In this document: piece after piece, positions 25,200 through 36,800 of the stretch | Layout of the letters: each line of letters starts with the position of its first letter | How positions within the stretch are numbered: the first letter of the stretch is position 1 | Source of the DNA: Paragonimus heterotremus | Lineage: Eukaryota; Platyhelminthes; Trematoda; Plagiorchiida; Troglotrematidae | Reading direction: 5' to 3' | NCBI GenBank assembly: GCA_013368495.1 | Contig: LUCH01000109.1 | Span: 106,499-170,498, forward strand | DNA: 64,000 nucleotides | The notes under the pieces: generated by a model | The model's input: only the letters and a program-made list of their open reading frames with translations | Databases searched by the model: none | What the model was told of the DNA's origin: nothing | Program-made: the position numbers and the translations under genes

Positions 25200-28079
25200 T
25201 TGTCCTCTAAATCTTGCGTGAACAACTTAGCAACCGTGGGAGAGATTAGCAAGATCGTTGTTACCCCGCTTGTTCGTTTATAAGGAACCTCTTTGAATGT
25301 AAAGAAAATGGACAACAAGCAAGATTTTGTAGCTTCTATAACCTAATCAACTGGTAAAACAGTTCTTTTTGGCTAAACAGTCATCTGAATCAGTAAGTTG
25401 GTGAATGCCCTTCATAATTCCCCGTGGAATCTTGGTAAATAAAGGAACAATTTCAAAACTGCCCAATTAGCCTACAATTAGCCTACCTTCTACCGTAAAC
25501 TGTCAATCACCTAAATACTAAACTCTTCTACGTTCTGTTGTTACGTTAACACGTTTGTCGCTCTGAATTTGATCAGGTAGTGGATCTTGAGTATTCTGTC
25601 CTGTGTCTGTAAGAGTTGATTCCATGAATACAGTCATTTTAACATCATGTGGTCTGAAAAATTACAAGATCTGAATATGCTCAGTGGTTGTGTAACTCCA
25701 CCATTAAATAACATTACCACAATCGTAATGTTCGTCATTAAAAATTTAGGTAACATTTACTTTGTTCAGACTGGTTGCAGTCTTTTTTAAGCGGAATCAA
25801 CCTCTTACAGGAACATCAGCAACAATACCTTTGAATATCGCAGATGTCTGTCTGTTCACTGTTGTTTTAGCTCTACTGGATCAGCAGTTCATGGGTTAGT
25901 CAGTTGGATTATTTAAAAAGCCATGACTCGAAAGTAACCTCTAGCTCTATCCTAGAAATTTATATAATTTGGTAACAGGTATTAGTAACCATGTAAATTC
26001 ATTGACACCATGGAACTTAATACACACTGTTGATCAGAGATTTTGATTATTGAAATCGAAACTGTTTAACTGACGACCGCCTCCTCAGCATCCCAATACA
26101 CTTTCCGGTAAGGCCACTTCCTACACAACGACTGACCTTTCTTTTTGCTCATTCATTTAAGCATATCCGCTGTTAGGAAGGGCATCTTGACTTCGGTTGT
26201 CGAAGTGAGCTTGAGTCAATTAATTTTCAATGATTTTCAAGCTGGACTCGACACAATACTCCTAGTCATATGTTGTCTTGATGATTAGTGAGCGACTATC
26301 CGAATGATGATCTTCTGTTAAGAAATCGTGATTACCTATTTAACTGACGATTGAATGTTTGAGAATATTCGCTTACATTTCATTGAACAACAACTAGAAA
26401 TCTTTGTCGACAGGAAAATTCACGGGTGACAGAAGTATGTGCGGAGACGTTTCCAGGTAATAGTTCACATCATTTTTGTTAAAGCACGTTGAAGTATTTG
26501 CCGAGAGTACTATAAATTTTCTGTCAAAAACGGAGAACACAACGACAAAGATTTGATCGATAATTCACATTAGAAAACAAGCATAATGGACTGAACGTTG
26601 TATTGATATGAATTCAACCTTCGGCTTTAGGAACACTGAAAATATTGAAGAGGGTCACGGGTTATTGAACGCATTACTATCGATTAAAAATAACGTTCAC
26701 TTGACAAATGAAATAATTTGGTGTGACAGTATAGTATTGAGCCACTGAGTAAACAGATTGCCGAATGTTGTTTTATAAAGCCACCTTAGGTTGTTACACT
26801 TATAAAAAATATCCTGCCCAAAGCTTGGCATTGATCGGAAAACATATAGATTTATCAATTTCTACTTGTCCGTGTATTTTATTGGGAATTTATTCAAATC
26901 TAAATGGATCGGGTGAGTCAACATGCAGCGTATTTTAGTTTTTAACAGTAAATGTTTACTCAAAGTAATAAAAAAATCCCACTCTACAAAAGTGGTATGT
27001 GCATCAGATTCAGACTGGGACATACTTACCAGTTTTTCAGCCTACCTGATAAATAACGATGCACCCTGCATTACTGTGGACCGACTATCATAAACAAGTA
27101 GTCAGTCACGATAGTTCCAACATGCCACTCGATTTCTATCATCCGTCCGAGAGAATATGCAGAAATTTGCAAGAAAATTCTGGTCGACAATCCGATAGTT
27201 GTTAATTGCACGTCAATTTCAATTTACCGGTCTTGATTACACAACACTTGTAAGATAAGTTCAAGTCAGAGAAAAGAACTAAAAATATTGGGCGTTGGTA
27301 GTTAGTCTTTGGAAGTTCTTTTCGGCGACAGTGGTTAGTTAAAACTTTGTTGCGACAAAAAATTTACAATCATTTCAGGGCATTTCAAACCAGTTACACT
27401 TCACCAGTAGCGTTAAAGGATACTTTTCTCAAGACGATATTACTTTATTTACTGTCTTTCGCCAAAACCACAAAACATTAGAACGCACAGGACCTGAGGG
27501 GAGCAAAGACAAGGGGAGTTGTTAAAACTTAAGATCTGTGTTAAAGAACTGTTATCACCGATAAGTAATACGGGATTTCCGGCTAATATAAACTGATTAT
27601 CTCAAAACTTTTCCATACAGAACACTAGATTAAAGTTTTGCCCTTGTGAATGTTCGTCATTTGTGCACTTCATTGTCACGATCTTACGTTAAATGCCAAC
27701 TGCATTTCCATAAAGCAACTGGATTGACTACTAAGCCCCTGACCTCAAGTTAGACACAACTATCAGCAAACGTTCTGCCAAATTTCCTTCTAAACAATAT
27801 AAAACACAGTTCGCCTGATCTAATTCACCAGTAATGATAAAAGGCATACGCCTAATTTCCTCAGTCACAAACTTAAAACATTACAATATATATGACATGC
27901 GGATAGTAACAATAGTATAAACAATCAGCTATTGAGTTTACATAAAATAAGATCTTATCAGTTCCAGGTTAGTAAAATCGCGTGAGTCAACAGTTTATAC
28001 ACACACAGGACCGGACGGCGAGTATTGATTGACATTTCCCAGGAGAAGGCGAGCAATTTCAAATTTCAATTATGCAATA
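25200..28079. other. No recognised repeat; weak exon-like stretches only
   Basis: AT-rich. Exon-like stretches on the plus strand include 26414-26456 (acceptor TTTGTCGACAG, donor GTAATAGTT, 43 nt, two open frames) and 27379-27525 (after ATCATTTCAG, open to a stop in two frames). Because several frames are open at once, none is decisive. Confidence 0.4.
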
Positions 28080-29640
28080 ATACTTGAAACCAGCTGGCGG
28101 GGTCGATGCCATGACCTGTCCCCATGATGTGTTTTGCAATGGATAAGATCGAATTTCGTCTCAATCGCTCTGGTGCCATTGCCTGTTGCGTCGTGGCGGG
28201 CACCAATCACTTGGGCATATGTTCAGCCATTCTTTGATCTGTTCTCTCGATACAGACGTCACCGCACGTGCAAGTGAACTGATAGACTACATGTGAGACA
28301 GGACATTTCGTCAGGTCAGGACTATGAATAAGTTGTGCGACACTCCCGGTTGTGAGTAGCAACCGCAATCCAGCCGCAGGTTATGTGCAAGTTAGAGCAG
28401 GCCAAACTTTTCGACTCACGTCAGTTGTGGTATGACCGCCTCTGCAATGTAGGTTCAAAAATGCCCGTTTCTCAGGGACCACACTCACGGCAGTCCTCAT
28501 TAGTCTTTCCTGGCTGTGAACAACCATGAACTTCTGAGGATAGCCGTTTGCGAACAACACTTTCTTTAATCTCTCCTCCTCTATTTGCAGGCAATCATCA
28601 GTGCATATCTCCCGGGCTCTACTGACCAGGGTTTGCACCAGACCTCGTTTATAATTGATATGTGAAAAGGAAGAAAACTGCAAATACTGACCGCTCCAAA
28701 TAGCCTTACGGTGTACTGAGCGTTGTAGTGAACCATCCTGTCGTCTAGTGAGTGAAATGTCGAGAAAAGGTAAACTGTTGTTTACTTTCTCTTCATGAGA
28801 AACAGAAAGATTAGGATGAGCAGAATTAAAAAGGTTTAAAAGTAGAACAAAATCAATATTTGTTGTAGAAATCAAAATATCATCTGCATATCGCTTATGG
28901 GGGTTGGCACCATCTATAGCATCAGATAGTTTTAATTCAGTCATTCCTAAAAATAGGTTTGCAATTATTGGGCTAAGTGGATTACCCGTTGCTACACCAT
29001 CAACTTGTTTATAAGATGATCCCGCGAAGTCAGTAGGGATATTCTCTGTAAATGAAAGTATGTTCCTTGATATAATCAACTGAGAGACAGAAACGTAAAT
29101 TTTTATGGGAGATAAAATCACAAAAAGTCAACTGTTTCGCAAAAGGGGACGTATGTAAATAAGGGGTCATCATCGGTGGAGCAAATCATATGTGAGTTCA
29201 TCAATACCTTCCGTAAGGTTTGTACCATTTCGAAAAAGCCTTTTACACAGTGAGGGGGTAAAGATCTGACGGACGGGATGTCGAATGTCAACAAGCCATA
29301 TGGCAATCTTGTGGTACGGTGAGTTGTCCATGCGTAGGTTTAGCCTTATCGGGACGACGTTTCTATGTTTTTAGAACAACTTCTAACTGTACTGTGCGGG
29401 TCCTGGTTGGCTTAACCTGTCTGTATTGCAGTTCCGAAATGTATCCATGTAATAGTAAGATTTGGAGCTTTCTTGAGATTTGTTTCTCTATTAAAACGTT
29501 GCTGTCATTCATACTGTCTGCGTGAAATTTTCGGACGTCTGCTAAGATACCTTTCAGTTTGGACTCATAATCAGTTTTATTCATGATAAATGTACCGGGA
29601 CCTTTGTCTGGTTGAAGAAAAACCATGCTCACTTTGCTTC
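28080..29640 (-). mobile_element. PLE-B: Penelope-like element, RT to GIY-YIG, broken
   Basis: This is the most complete PLE here. In order on the minus strand: the RT N-terminal block (QPDKGPGTFIMNKTDY, frame 29363-29632); a damaged stretch with SPYHKIAIWLVD and TDDDPLFTYVP (29118-29330), which holds the first catalytic-Asp region; then the 246-codon frame 28381-29121. In that frame YKQVDGVATGNPLSPIIANL lies at residues 38-57 and the active-site RYADD at 77-81. The thumb motif LPFLDISLTRRQDGSLQRSV follows. The frame then shifts into the GIY-YIG domain (about 28210-28310): CPVSHVVYQFTCTCGD, CIERTDQRM, AEHMP, and finally SIAKHIMGTGHGIDPASWF after an in-frame stop. The second conserved nuclease motif reads CIE instead of YIG. 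At least three frame changes make it inactive. Confidence 0.93.
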
Positions 29641-29949
29641 ACTGCTTCCAAAAGAAATTTTGTAGTCGTCCTGTAAAATCCAACCGATCACGCCCTAACC
29701 AGTACTTTTATCATGCGGAAACCGTACGCGTCGTGAAACCCCCAACCACTTTTATATAATCAATGGAAGTGTTAGGTAATATTCTGATTACTGGTAAGTA
29801 GTAAAAATCTTATTCACATGAACCGAGCCTCTCTCACTGTTATTCGTTGCTGTCACATTATCAGAGACACTTCAGCCATCCAGCTGGGATTGACATTAGC
29901 TCGAAAACACACAAAATACTTGAGCCAACAGTTCATTCATACTGCATGC

Positions 29950-30500
29950 ACACTGATGGGCAGAGCACAATTCATGATACGGTTTTGGGGAAGGGAACTA
30001 ACCGCAATTTTAACTTGCCCTCGGACACGTCCAGCTATAAGTCGGGGTCAGTAACGTGGTCTGTTTCAATCATGTGCCTCGTAAAGCAATGACGATTGGT
30101 TTCCATGGGGTGTTGAGTCGTCGCACGCACTAACCGTTTGTCATTCGTTTTTTGTAAGTATCAATTTGTTCTGCTGGGATAGACTCCACTTTAAGTGACT
30201 TCACTGCAAATGAACCGAGAGGTCACATAGGTGACAAATCGTCCTGGTAAGGCGCGATTATGAACAAGCTAGACAGACCTCCTAGTTGTGAGATGCAACC
30301 GCATTATAGTCGCCTGGTTTATACGTGTCAGAGCATAGAGCAATTCTTGACAGGTAACAGTTCTTGTATGGCTGTTCTTAAAAAGCTGATTGGGAATTGT
30401 CTGCTTCTGACGAAACAACTGTCTTGATCGGTCTCCCATAATAGATGATATCAACAAACTTTTCTGGATACGCAGTCGTTCAACCTCTCACTCGCCCTTG
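29950..30500 (-). mobile_element. PLE-C: second Penelope-like 3' piece upstream of PLE-B
   Basis: At the DNA level 30150-30480 is recognisably the same sequence as 28220-28550 in PLE-B: for example ATTATGAACAAG against ACTATGAATAAG, CTAGTTGTGAGATGCAACCGC against CGGTTGTGAGTAGCAACCGC, and ACAAATCGTC against ACATTTCGTC. Beyond it, minus-strand translation near 30060-30110 gives RHMIETDHVTDPDL, matching AKHIMGTGHGIDPAS of PLE-B. This is the linker and nuclease end of another copy, same orientation, upstream of PLE-B. It is more decayed than PLE-B. The outer limits are approximate. Confidence 0.75.
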
Positions 30501-31320
30501 ACATTTGGTTGTATATCATGTTCTAATATTTTGCGAGCATGAATAAGGGGTAAACAAAATGATGAAATATTGTGATTTCTTCTTTCGTTGTTAGTGTACC
30601 AGAACAGAGGAAAGAAGTGTGTTAATTTTCAAGTAAGTTGGAAGTGTAATGCACTTCATAGATATGTATTCACTTGTGTGCCACTGTGAAATCACACACT
30701 AATATGAGGGTGAGACAGAAAAGCGAAATCGCTGAGGATGCAACCGCAGGAAAAAAGCGAAACATTATCAGCGGTGCAAGCAGACATTTTTAGGCGTAAT
30801 GTCAATTTACTGACTAGAACATAAATAGCGGTACATTCAAGACAGACCTGACCCTCTAAATGCTGCAGTTGATCAAAAAATTAGATGAAAGCCTGATGCA
30901 TTGAGAAAATAAAGCATAAGGAACAGTTACAGTACGTTGTGTGAAGAGAATTGTAACTTGCTGTAAAATGTTTACAGATGAGTGGTTACACAAACGAATC
31001 AAATGAGGATAACTTGGATCATTTTAGAAAACCACAACTATGTGCTGATATATTAACCGATCAACAACAGCCTATAGCACATAACCTCTCGTGTTGTTGG
31101 GAGTCTAGAAACCCAAAACAATGTCATCAGTACATCTGAAAAAATAGGCTGCAATACTTTCAGACTTTTCATATTTAAAAATTCCAGGATTGTTGAAAAT
31201 GAATTATGAAGCATGATTAATCGTAAATATAATTGACATTGAGTTAATGAAATACTTTCTGGTAAGTCATACGCAGGATTAACGTTTTAGGTTGAAACAA
31301 GCCCAACCGAACTTTCTCAG

Positions 31321-31527
31321 CGGGGACGCGATATGCAGTATAAAATTTCGAAAGCAATACATGATAACTCATTTTGTGTTCAGTTAAAACGAACTTATAC
31401 TGAATTAAGGAGAGCCGCGAGTTTAGGTTCCACTGCTTCGATTGATATGTGGGCTCTGCCTTATCTTGGATTGGAAGCCCTCATTAAATTCCAGGGAGAA
31501 GATAACCTTCCTCACATCATAAACTAG
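31321..31527 (+). CDS. Candidate terminal exon with downstream AATAAA
   Basis: After an acceptor (CCGAACTTTCTCAG) the frame is open for 68 codons to TAG at 31525-31527. The peptide runs from RGRDMQYKISKAIHDN to GEDNLPHIIN and has a helix-like middle (QLKRTYTELRRAASLG). A canonical polyadenylation signal AATAAA lies at 31793-31798, giving a 3' UTR of about 270 nt. An upstream open stretch after TGTTTACAG (30978-31139) has its own stop, so no multi-exon chain could be made. No family recognised. Confidence 0.28.
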   Translation, partial: RGRDMQYKISKAIHDNSFCVQLKRTYTELRRAASLGSTASIDMWALPYLGLEALIKFQGEDNLPHIIN

Positions 31528-31792
31528 TTGATTGATGGAAACGCCATCCTCGACTCTTGTCGATCAGACTAAATATGCGGCTTGTTCTTTGCGTTGAAAC
31601 CTGTGTCAGTACTTCTTATCCGCGTCCGTTGATAGTTTCGTCTCATCTGTCATCTTTCGTTCAGTCGACCACGCGGATTTTCTTTTGTTTGTCAACAGAT
31701 TCGTGTCTCCCGCGTTCTTGCAAGCCGAATGTGGCTGATTTAGGCATTCATGAGAACCGATGATGTTAAGGGTTACACCCAGTTCAGTCTCA

Positions 31793-31798
31793 AATAAA
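31793..31798 (+). promoter_or_regulatory. AATAAA polyadenylation hexamer
   Basis: A canonical hexamer about 265 bases beyond the candidate stop at 31527. The hexamer is common by chance in AT-rich DNA, so it is only supporting evidence for that exon. Confidence 0.25.
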
Positions 31799-32226
31799 TT
31801 ACAAGTACTTTAGTTTATATGAGGAACACCGCTAATATCTAACCGTAGCGTTCACATTCAAGTAAGTCCAACCAGTCGAATCTACCAAAAACCAGAAACT
31901 TATTTGTTTCACATAGACCGTGCCGTATAGGTGTTTGACCCCCAATTTATGTGTACGTCCGTCTTTTTGCAAACTCCTTTATCATTATGTAATTGACAAA
32001 CCAAATGACGACAGCTTTTGACACTTACTTATTCAACTGCCTTTGAGTAGCACAAAGAATACCCTCATTTTCGCGGGATTGGATTTTATGCTGTTAGTAT
32101 AAATTTCACCCACTCAGACTTTGATCAATAACTTTTTGTCCAGCTGATGTGGCTGGTGGGCAATGTTTGTGACTACGGATTAGTATTAGTGGATTGTGAT
32201 CATTATGAACCGAGCATCGCTTTCCA

Positions 32227-32430
32227 ATGAGCACTCACTTCACTCAACTGCTTCTGTCGGTCTCGTTAATTCTAATTTCAAGTTTCGAATTCGTTACTGC
32301 CCATCAGCTATTCATTCGTATTCCCACGAGATTTAATGGAGTGATGTTGTGTGTAAACTTCCATCATCTGGCTACGCATGAAGTCCGCTACTGTCTACTG
32401 ATGAAGTTCGTTCCCAAAAGGTTTTACTGA
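32227..32430 (+). CDS. Small open frame with signal-peptide-like start
   Basis: A 67-residue frame beginning ATGAGCACTCACTTC. The N-terminus has the layout of a signal peptide: a short polar start, the hydrophobic core LLLSVSLILISSF, then the cleavage-like FVTA before His. The rest (for example RIPTRFNGVMLCVNFHH) has two cysteines and no recognised fold. There is no TATA box or splice context. Frames of this length are expected by chance here, so only the signal-like start makes it worth listing. Confidence 0.15.
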   Translation: MSTHFTQLLLSVSLILISSFEFVTAHQLFIRIPTRFNGVMLCVNFHHLATHEVRYCLLMKFVPKRFY

Positions 32431-33955
32431 TTACATTTATAAAATGTTGAATTGTATCCCAATGATCATGGCAAGCGAAATGACGTAGAAATGGTGCGAC
32501 GAACTTTACGTGCAGAGCATTCGTTTTGATTGTGTTTACCAAGTGTCCAAGGAGGTGTGTTTCGTGAGTTATCGTTATAGACACATCCAAATTGAGGGCT
32601 GTTTGTCTTGCAGATGTTAGGAGATGCTATACTCTGACATATCACCGTACTCTAAAAATAACCTAAAAGCAAGTGCCTTAAGATGATCACTTAATGGTTT
32701 ACGGAAGGAGTTGCATAAACCAGCCAAACATCAATGCGTTATCAAGAGGAAATGTGCTTCGCAGGTTGACGTAATGCTGGAGGGAATGTCGAGAGGACAG
32801 AATCATGGATAATATTCATAGTTTACAGTACCCACGCATGGTGTAGTTAGGTAGCATCATTTATCACATTTGCATATTTTATCACAAAAATACATGTGAC
32901 ATCAACCTGTTGTCCAAATGGGACTAATCAATGAAAACTCAGCTTAGTGGACCCGCAAAGCGAACAGTGTACGGTGCCCAAATGACAGATTATCGGTCCT
33001 TTTAAGTGTTTCGTGATTGTAGATAGTATGTAAACTATGGATAATCCTATAACCCTCATAAGCAACTCCGCTCAAAACCGTCAAATGAGGGCAACGCGCA
33101 GTATATAGTGTTCATGAACAACTGAGTTTTTGAGTCTATCAGCCAAGTCTGCAATCCGCCTGTTATAGGCGATGTTCGCAAATTACCGGTAGAATATTTC
33201 ATCGCCTCAGTGACTGACTACTACTAGTTTAAAACAAATTTACCTGCCCTCAGGTTGGAACTTGTTTCCCTGATGAAGCTACTCAAGGGTGAGCAACTGA
33301 TTTACACAGCTGTTACGTTTGTGAAATTCTAGACAATGAGCAAACAGTAAGTTTCCACATTTTCAAACAGTTCTCAAACCAAACATCTAACCTTGACTCT
33401 GTAGCAAACGTCCTTTGCATTTGTTCTCTATGTAACGTAAGTTAGTATGAAATGTTAACACATTTGCTTGTTAACACTCACTGACAAGGCAGTGAACTCA
33501 CTTGTTTAGAACAACTTCAGCTAATGTTGATCGTTGAATATTGTTCAAGCATGACGACACGATTAGAACCAGACAAGCTTTACTTGGCTTGGATTCAACA
33601 GTTATGTCATTAATAAGCACCAGAATTAAATACATATATACAACATCGTAGATACCAAAAAACGACTATAGTAACATTGACTTCATTAGAAAAATTGATG
33701 CTTCTTCATTCGAACATCGAACGCGTTTTCGACAGTGCCAGATTATGTTTCGAATTTGTGAAGTTTGTGAATTTTGAGAGCAATCGACCAAAACGTCGTC
33801 GTCCTAATGACATTAACGTCGTGAATTTGCCTGTTGTGAAACAGCGTAAATGAATTAGCCAGACAAACGCGACAGATGGTTGAAAGCTCTAATCTTTTGC
33901 ATGTCAATAGAAGATGAATGATAAAGATTTTGCAGACTGTTATCATGTTTTGTAG

Positions 33956-35458
33956 GTGGAACTTTTTGGTGAATTAAAACAAATCATTTTGAATTTGCAA
34001 ATGATTCACGGATTCTTTCAAAATTTAACATGCACCATCAGTGTGCAAAATATGTGCACTCTCATCGAATCAATAGCAGTCACTTTTCAATACATCCGTC
34101 TACATTTTTTATATGAAAAGTCCCCCAATTTAATGAAAAAGGGTAAAACTTCCGAAATGGAACTGCGAAGAAATTATCCCTCATTATACTTTTTGAATTA
34201 AGCTTGAACACTCTGACCGACAGATTAAATATGTTTCCGAGATAACTTTGCGATAAACTGGAACTTTGTTTTCTCCATGCATACTGAAGGGTAACGGCCT
34301 ATTATTTTCAAGTTTGCCTGCCAGACTACAGATGGCATTACTAATGAGTAGTTTGACATATTAGTAATACAATTTCTATGTTCAGCAGTGAGGTTCGTGG
34401 AGTCCAGCTTGAACTGTTCGAGAAATCCTGCCGCGGCAGTCAATCCCTTCTATCATTTGGTGGGTTCCATATGAGACATTGGGACGGGTGGGTAACCGAG
34501 TCCTAATGTGAAATTTCCGAGCTCCTGGCGTGGCCACGTAGCTCAGCTGCCAGAGCGCTTGCCTCGAAGAGGCATGGTGTTTCTGTCGCTGGTTCGAATC
34601 CAGCCGAAGCCCTGACCTTTCTCAGTTGGGTATCATCTAAGGTTATAAATTGTAAACATGGAGACTGAGTTCAAGTGTAGCATCCGATCTTTGAGATATA
34701 TGTCGTTTGCCTGTCCTTCGAAGGCTTGTCGGTAGCCTTCCTTACTTTATCTTCATGGCGTACTTTGTTCTTCCCGACAGGGAGAACCGCTGATAATCTG
34801 CAGTTTGCTAAAGGTGCATCTGTTTGTCTTCCCATGGTATCACTTGAACAGTTTACTATATTAAAGAACAAAGTAAGTAATTTAAAGCTCAGTCGTCAAA
34901 CAATTTGTTCAGACTTAGGTCGCCGGAAAAGTAGTCCTACACTTGTATTGACAATTGTCGTTCCTCGACTTGCTAGCATTTGTCCTCCGCTTTTGTCTTA
35001 CGGCAACCAGATTGACCGTAAGCTGTTCGAATATAACTTCTATAGCTTTTATTATAAGTTGATTACAACTCAGTTTTGAAAGCCATCCTACTTAAATAGT
35101 AGATTAGAAGATTATACGAGGAATAATAACAGTCAAGACACGAAGTTCCGTATCGTGCCTGTGAAAAATTGAGTGGGTTTCTGTTTTCATGGTGCATTGT
35201 AGACAGTTTTTAAAACAGAAGTCCTTAAGTTACTTACGAGTAAAGTTTCCCAATCCCCAGAATTCGCCATGAACCTCATTTTTAGTCAGCGAATATATGG
35301 TTGAAAAAGTATATGAGGTTTCTTTGTTCCGAATTTGCTCAATTAGATTGTGACAGATGAAGAAAACCTACGATTCACATTTTGATGAATATGCACAGAA
35401 TAAGCATCGCAACTTATGTCTGACTACAATGCACACGATTATGCTAAAGATGTCCTAG
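33956..35458 (+). CDS. Candidate three-exon gene end, unknown protein
   Basis: Exons: 33956-34142 (acceptor ATCATGTTTTGTAG, donor GTAAAACTT), 34781-34872 (acceptor TTCTTCCCGACAG, strong donor GTAAGTAAT) and 35357-35458 (acceptor GATTGTGACAG, stop TAG). The phases agree throughout (381 nt, 127 codons). The first exon peptide looks strongly helical (ELFGELKQIILNLQMIHGFF). The second contains LQFAKGASVCLPMVSLEQFT and the third starts MKKTYDSHFDEYAQNK. No domain is recognised. The first intron holds the tRNA-like SINE at 34532-34611. The first donor and the absence of a nearby AATAAA are weak points. Confidence 0.25.
34532..34611 (+). repeat. tRNA-derived SINE or tRNA pseudogene (family beta), best copy
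   Basis: An 80-base tRNA-like unit. The D-arm is GCTC-AGCTGCCA-GAGC. The anticodon arm is TGCC-TCGAAGA-GGCA, whose loop would place GAA (Phe) at the anticodon. The T-arm GCTGG-TTCGAAT-CCAGC pairs perfectly, and the B-box GGTTCGAATCC at 34591-34601 is exact consensus. Arguments against a working tRNA: the acceptor stem pairs only 5 of 7, position 33 is C instead of T, the anticodon stem has a T-T pair, and the variable region is 13 nt. Related decayed copies at about 6.6 and 53.7 kb support a SINE family. Confidence 0.65.
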
Positions 35459-35560
35459 TTCTTCTGTTGAACAGCACGAAAGAAAGACTGCGTGCATCTC
35501 ACATCTGTATCTTTCGAACAACAGGTTATTTCTCCATTTTCCTCTGTGTTGATCTCACAG

Positions 35561-35645
35561 TTACCATCAGTCAGTTTGATGCACATCGTAAACCGTTTGT
35601 CTTGATTCATCAGTTACTGTTTGCAAGCACAACTAAGCTCGTTTG
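35561..35645 (+). CDS. Candidate internal exon with strong splice sites
   Basis: A long pyrimidine tract ending GTTGATCTCACAG, then 85 open nt, then the donor GTAAGTTGG. The peptide contains TISQFDAHRKPFVLIHQLLF. The splice signals are among the best in the window, but the phase does not fit the candidate exons just upstream. It could therefore belong to another gene or be chance. Confidence 0.22.
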
Positions 35646-35984
35646 GTAAGTTGGAAGCTGAGGTCCTGAGTATTTCTTAAAATGCAATAATCGAGGATTT
35701 CTTTCTTGTCATATTGACCTCGCATGATGGGATTTGAAACTGGCGTTTGGGTGGTTTTGTTCAGTCAATTTCATATTACTTGGCAGCAAATCCAACAACA
35801 TAAATGTGGCTACCAGTTATCTATCTAAGGGACACGTCGGAATGCAGTTTTATAGCATAGTCCTGTGCGATGCAAAATATCGTTCCACTTGGGCAGTTCC
35901 AGATGGTTGATGAAATTAATTATAACATCTGCACTTATAGACCCTCGTGCACTATATAGCAAATCTTCTCATCCTTTCCAACAA

Positions 35985-36800
35985 ACGTTTATCATCATTA
36001 TCGTAACAGACATGAGCATGACTAAAATGTACTGTGGCACGGACGGACGCTCACCTCAAAAGTGGTGTGGATAATCCTTGAAAACGAATTGTAGCTGAAA
36101 AGATTTGGATAACGATAATAAAAAGATGACTAAACAGGAGAACTGAAAACGGTATGGTTGCAGGAATGTCAATGACTGCCGTATACTGCAGTCTTGGGTG
36201 GCCTGTACAACCAGTGACTTGAGTAATCAAGAGGACCACAGCCAGAAGGACGACAATTACTCACTTTGTTCAATGGAGTAGTCAGCCATCAGATTTCGTG
36301 ACCACGTTGTTGTTTGACCACCGCGCAGTTTCACCCAACTGTCATTGGCCTCACTATATTGTATAATATATGCATAACATAACGCCTGGCAGAAAAAACG
36401 CTCAGCTGACGTGCGGAATGCGTGACCCAGCTACAGCAGACTGTATGGCAAGCTGATCGCGCCTTCCGAGCATTTCACAATACGTGCCAATAAACGACTG
36501 GATTTTTCATGCTACCACTCCACGTGATGCTGGCTAACTGGCGGAGACGCCTAAGTCTGCTGACATGTTCGTTGCGAGCAGGCAAAGTTTCTGAACCGTA
36601 GAACAAAACAGCACGCATACAGACATTTTTCACTTTTCCTTTTAAAGACAGCCAAACGTCTTATTCATGCCTCAGATGACACAGGTTGTTAAAGGCAACT
36701 CGCGCCTTTGCTATCCTCGCCGATATCTCATCAGCAATGTTAAAGACCGACAGAATAGTGCTACCCAATACTGTAAAGGTGTCCACAGTCCCAAAAGAAT
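35985..36800 (-). mobile_element. RTE-type LINE, end of RT plus 3' UTR and tail
   Basis: Minus-strand translation in several frames gives the end of an RTE-family reverse transcriptase and the region after it: VDTFTVLGS, EISARIAKARVAFNNLCHLR, VKNVCMRAVLFYGSETLPAR (about 36560-36780), then LGHAFRTSAER, KLRGGQTTTWSRNL and SGCGPLDYSSHWL (about 36190-36430). These are in the order usual for SR2/BovB-like elements (a YLGS-like block, VRAVLLYGSETWPL-like, RRGGQ-TTW-like, GWGPRD-like). Below 36100 is a 3' UTR ending in repeated ATGATGAT-type bases (35985-36000), the expected RTE tail. Stops and frameshifts interrupt it. The palm with the catalytic Asp residues is missing. Confidence 0.85.

Noticed and set aside
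34532..34611. A functional tRNA-Phe gene
   Set aside because: C at position 33, two acceptor mismatches, a T-T pair in the anticodon stem and a 13-nt variable region argue for a SINE or pseudogene.
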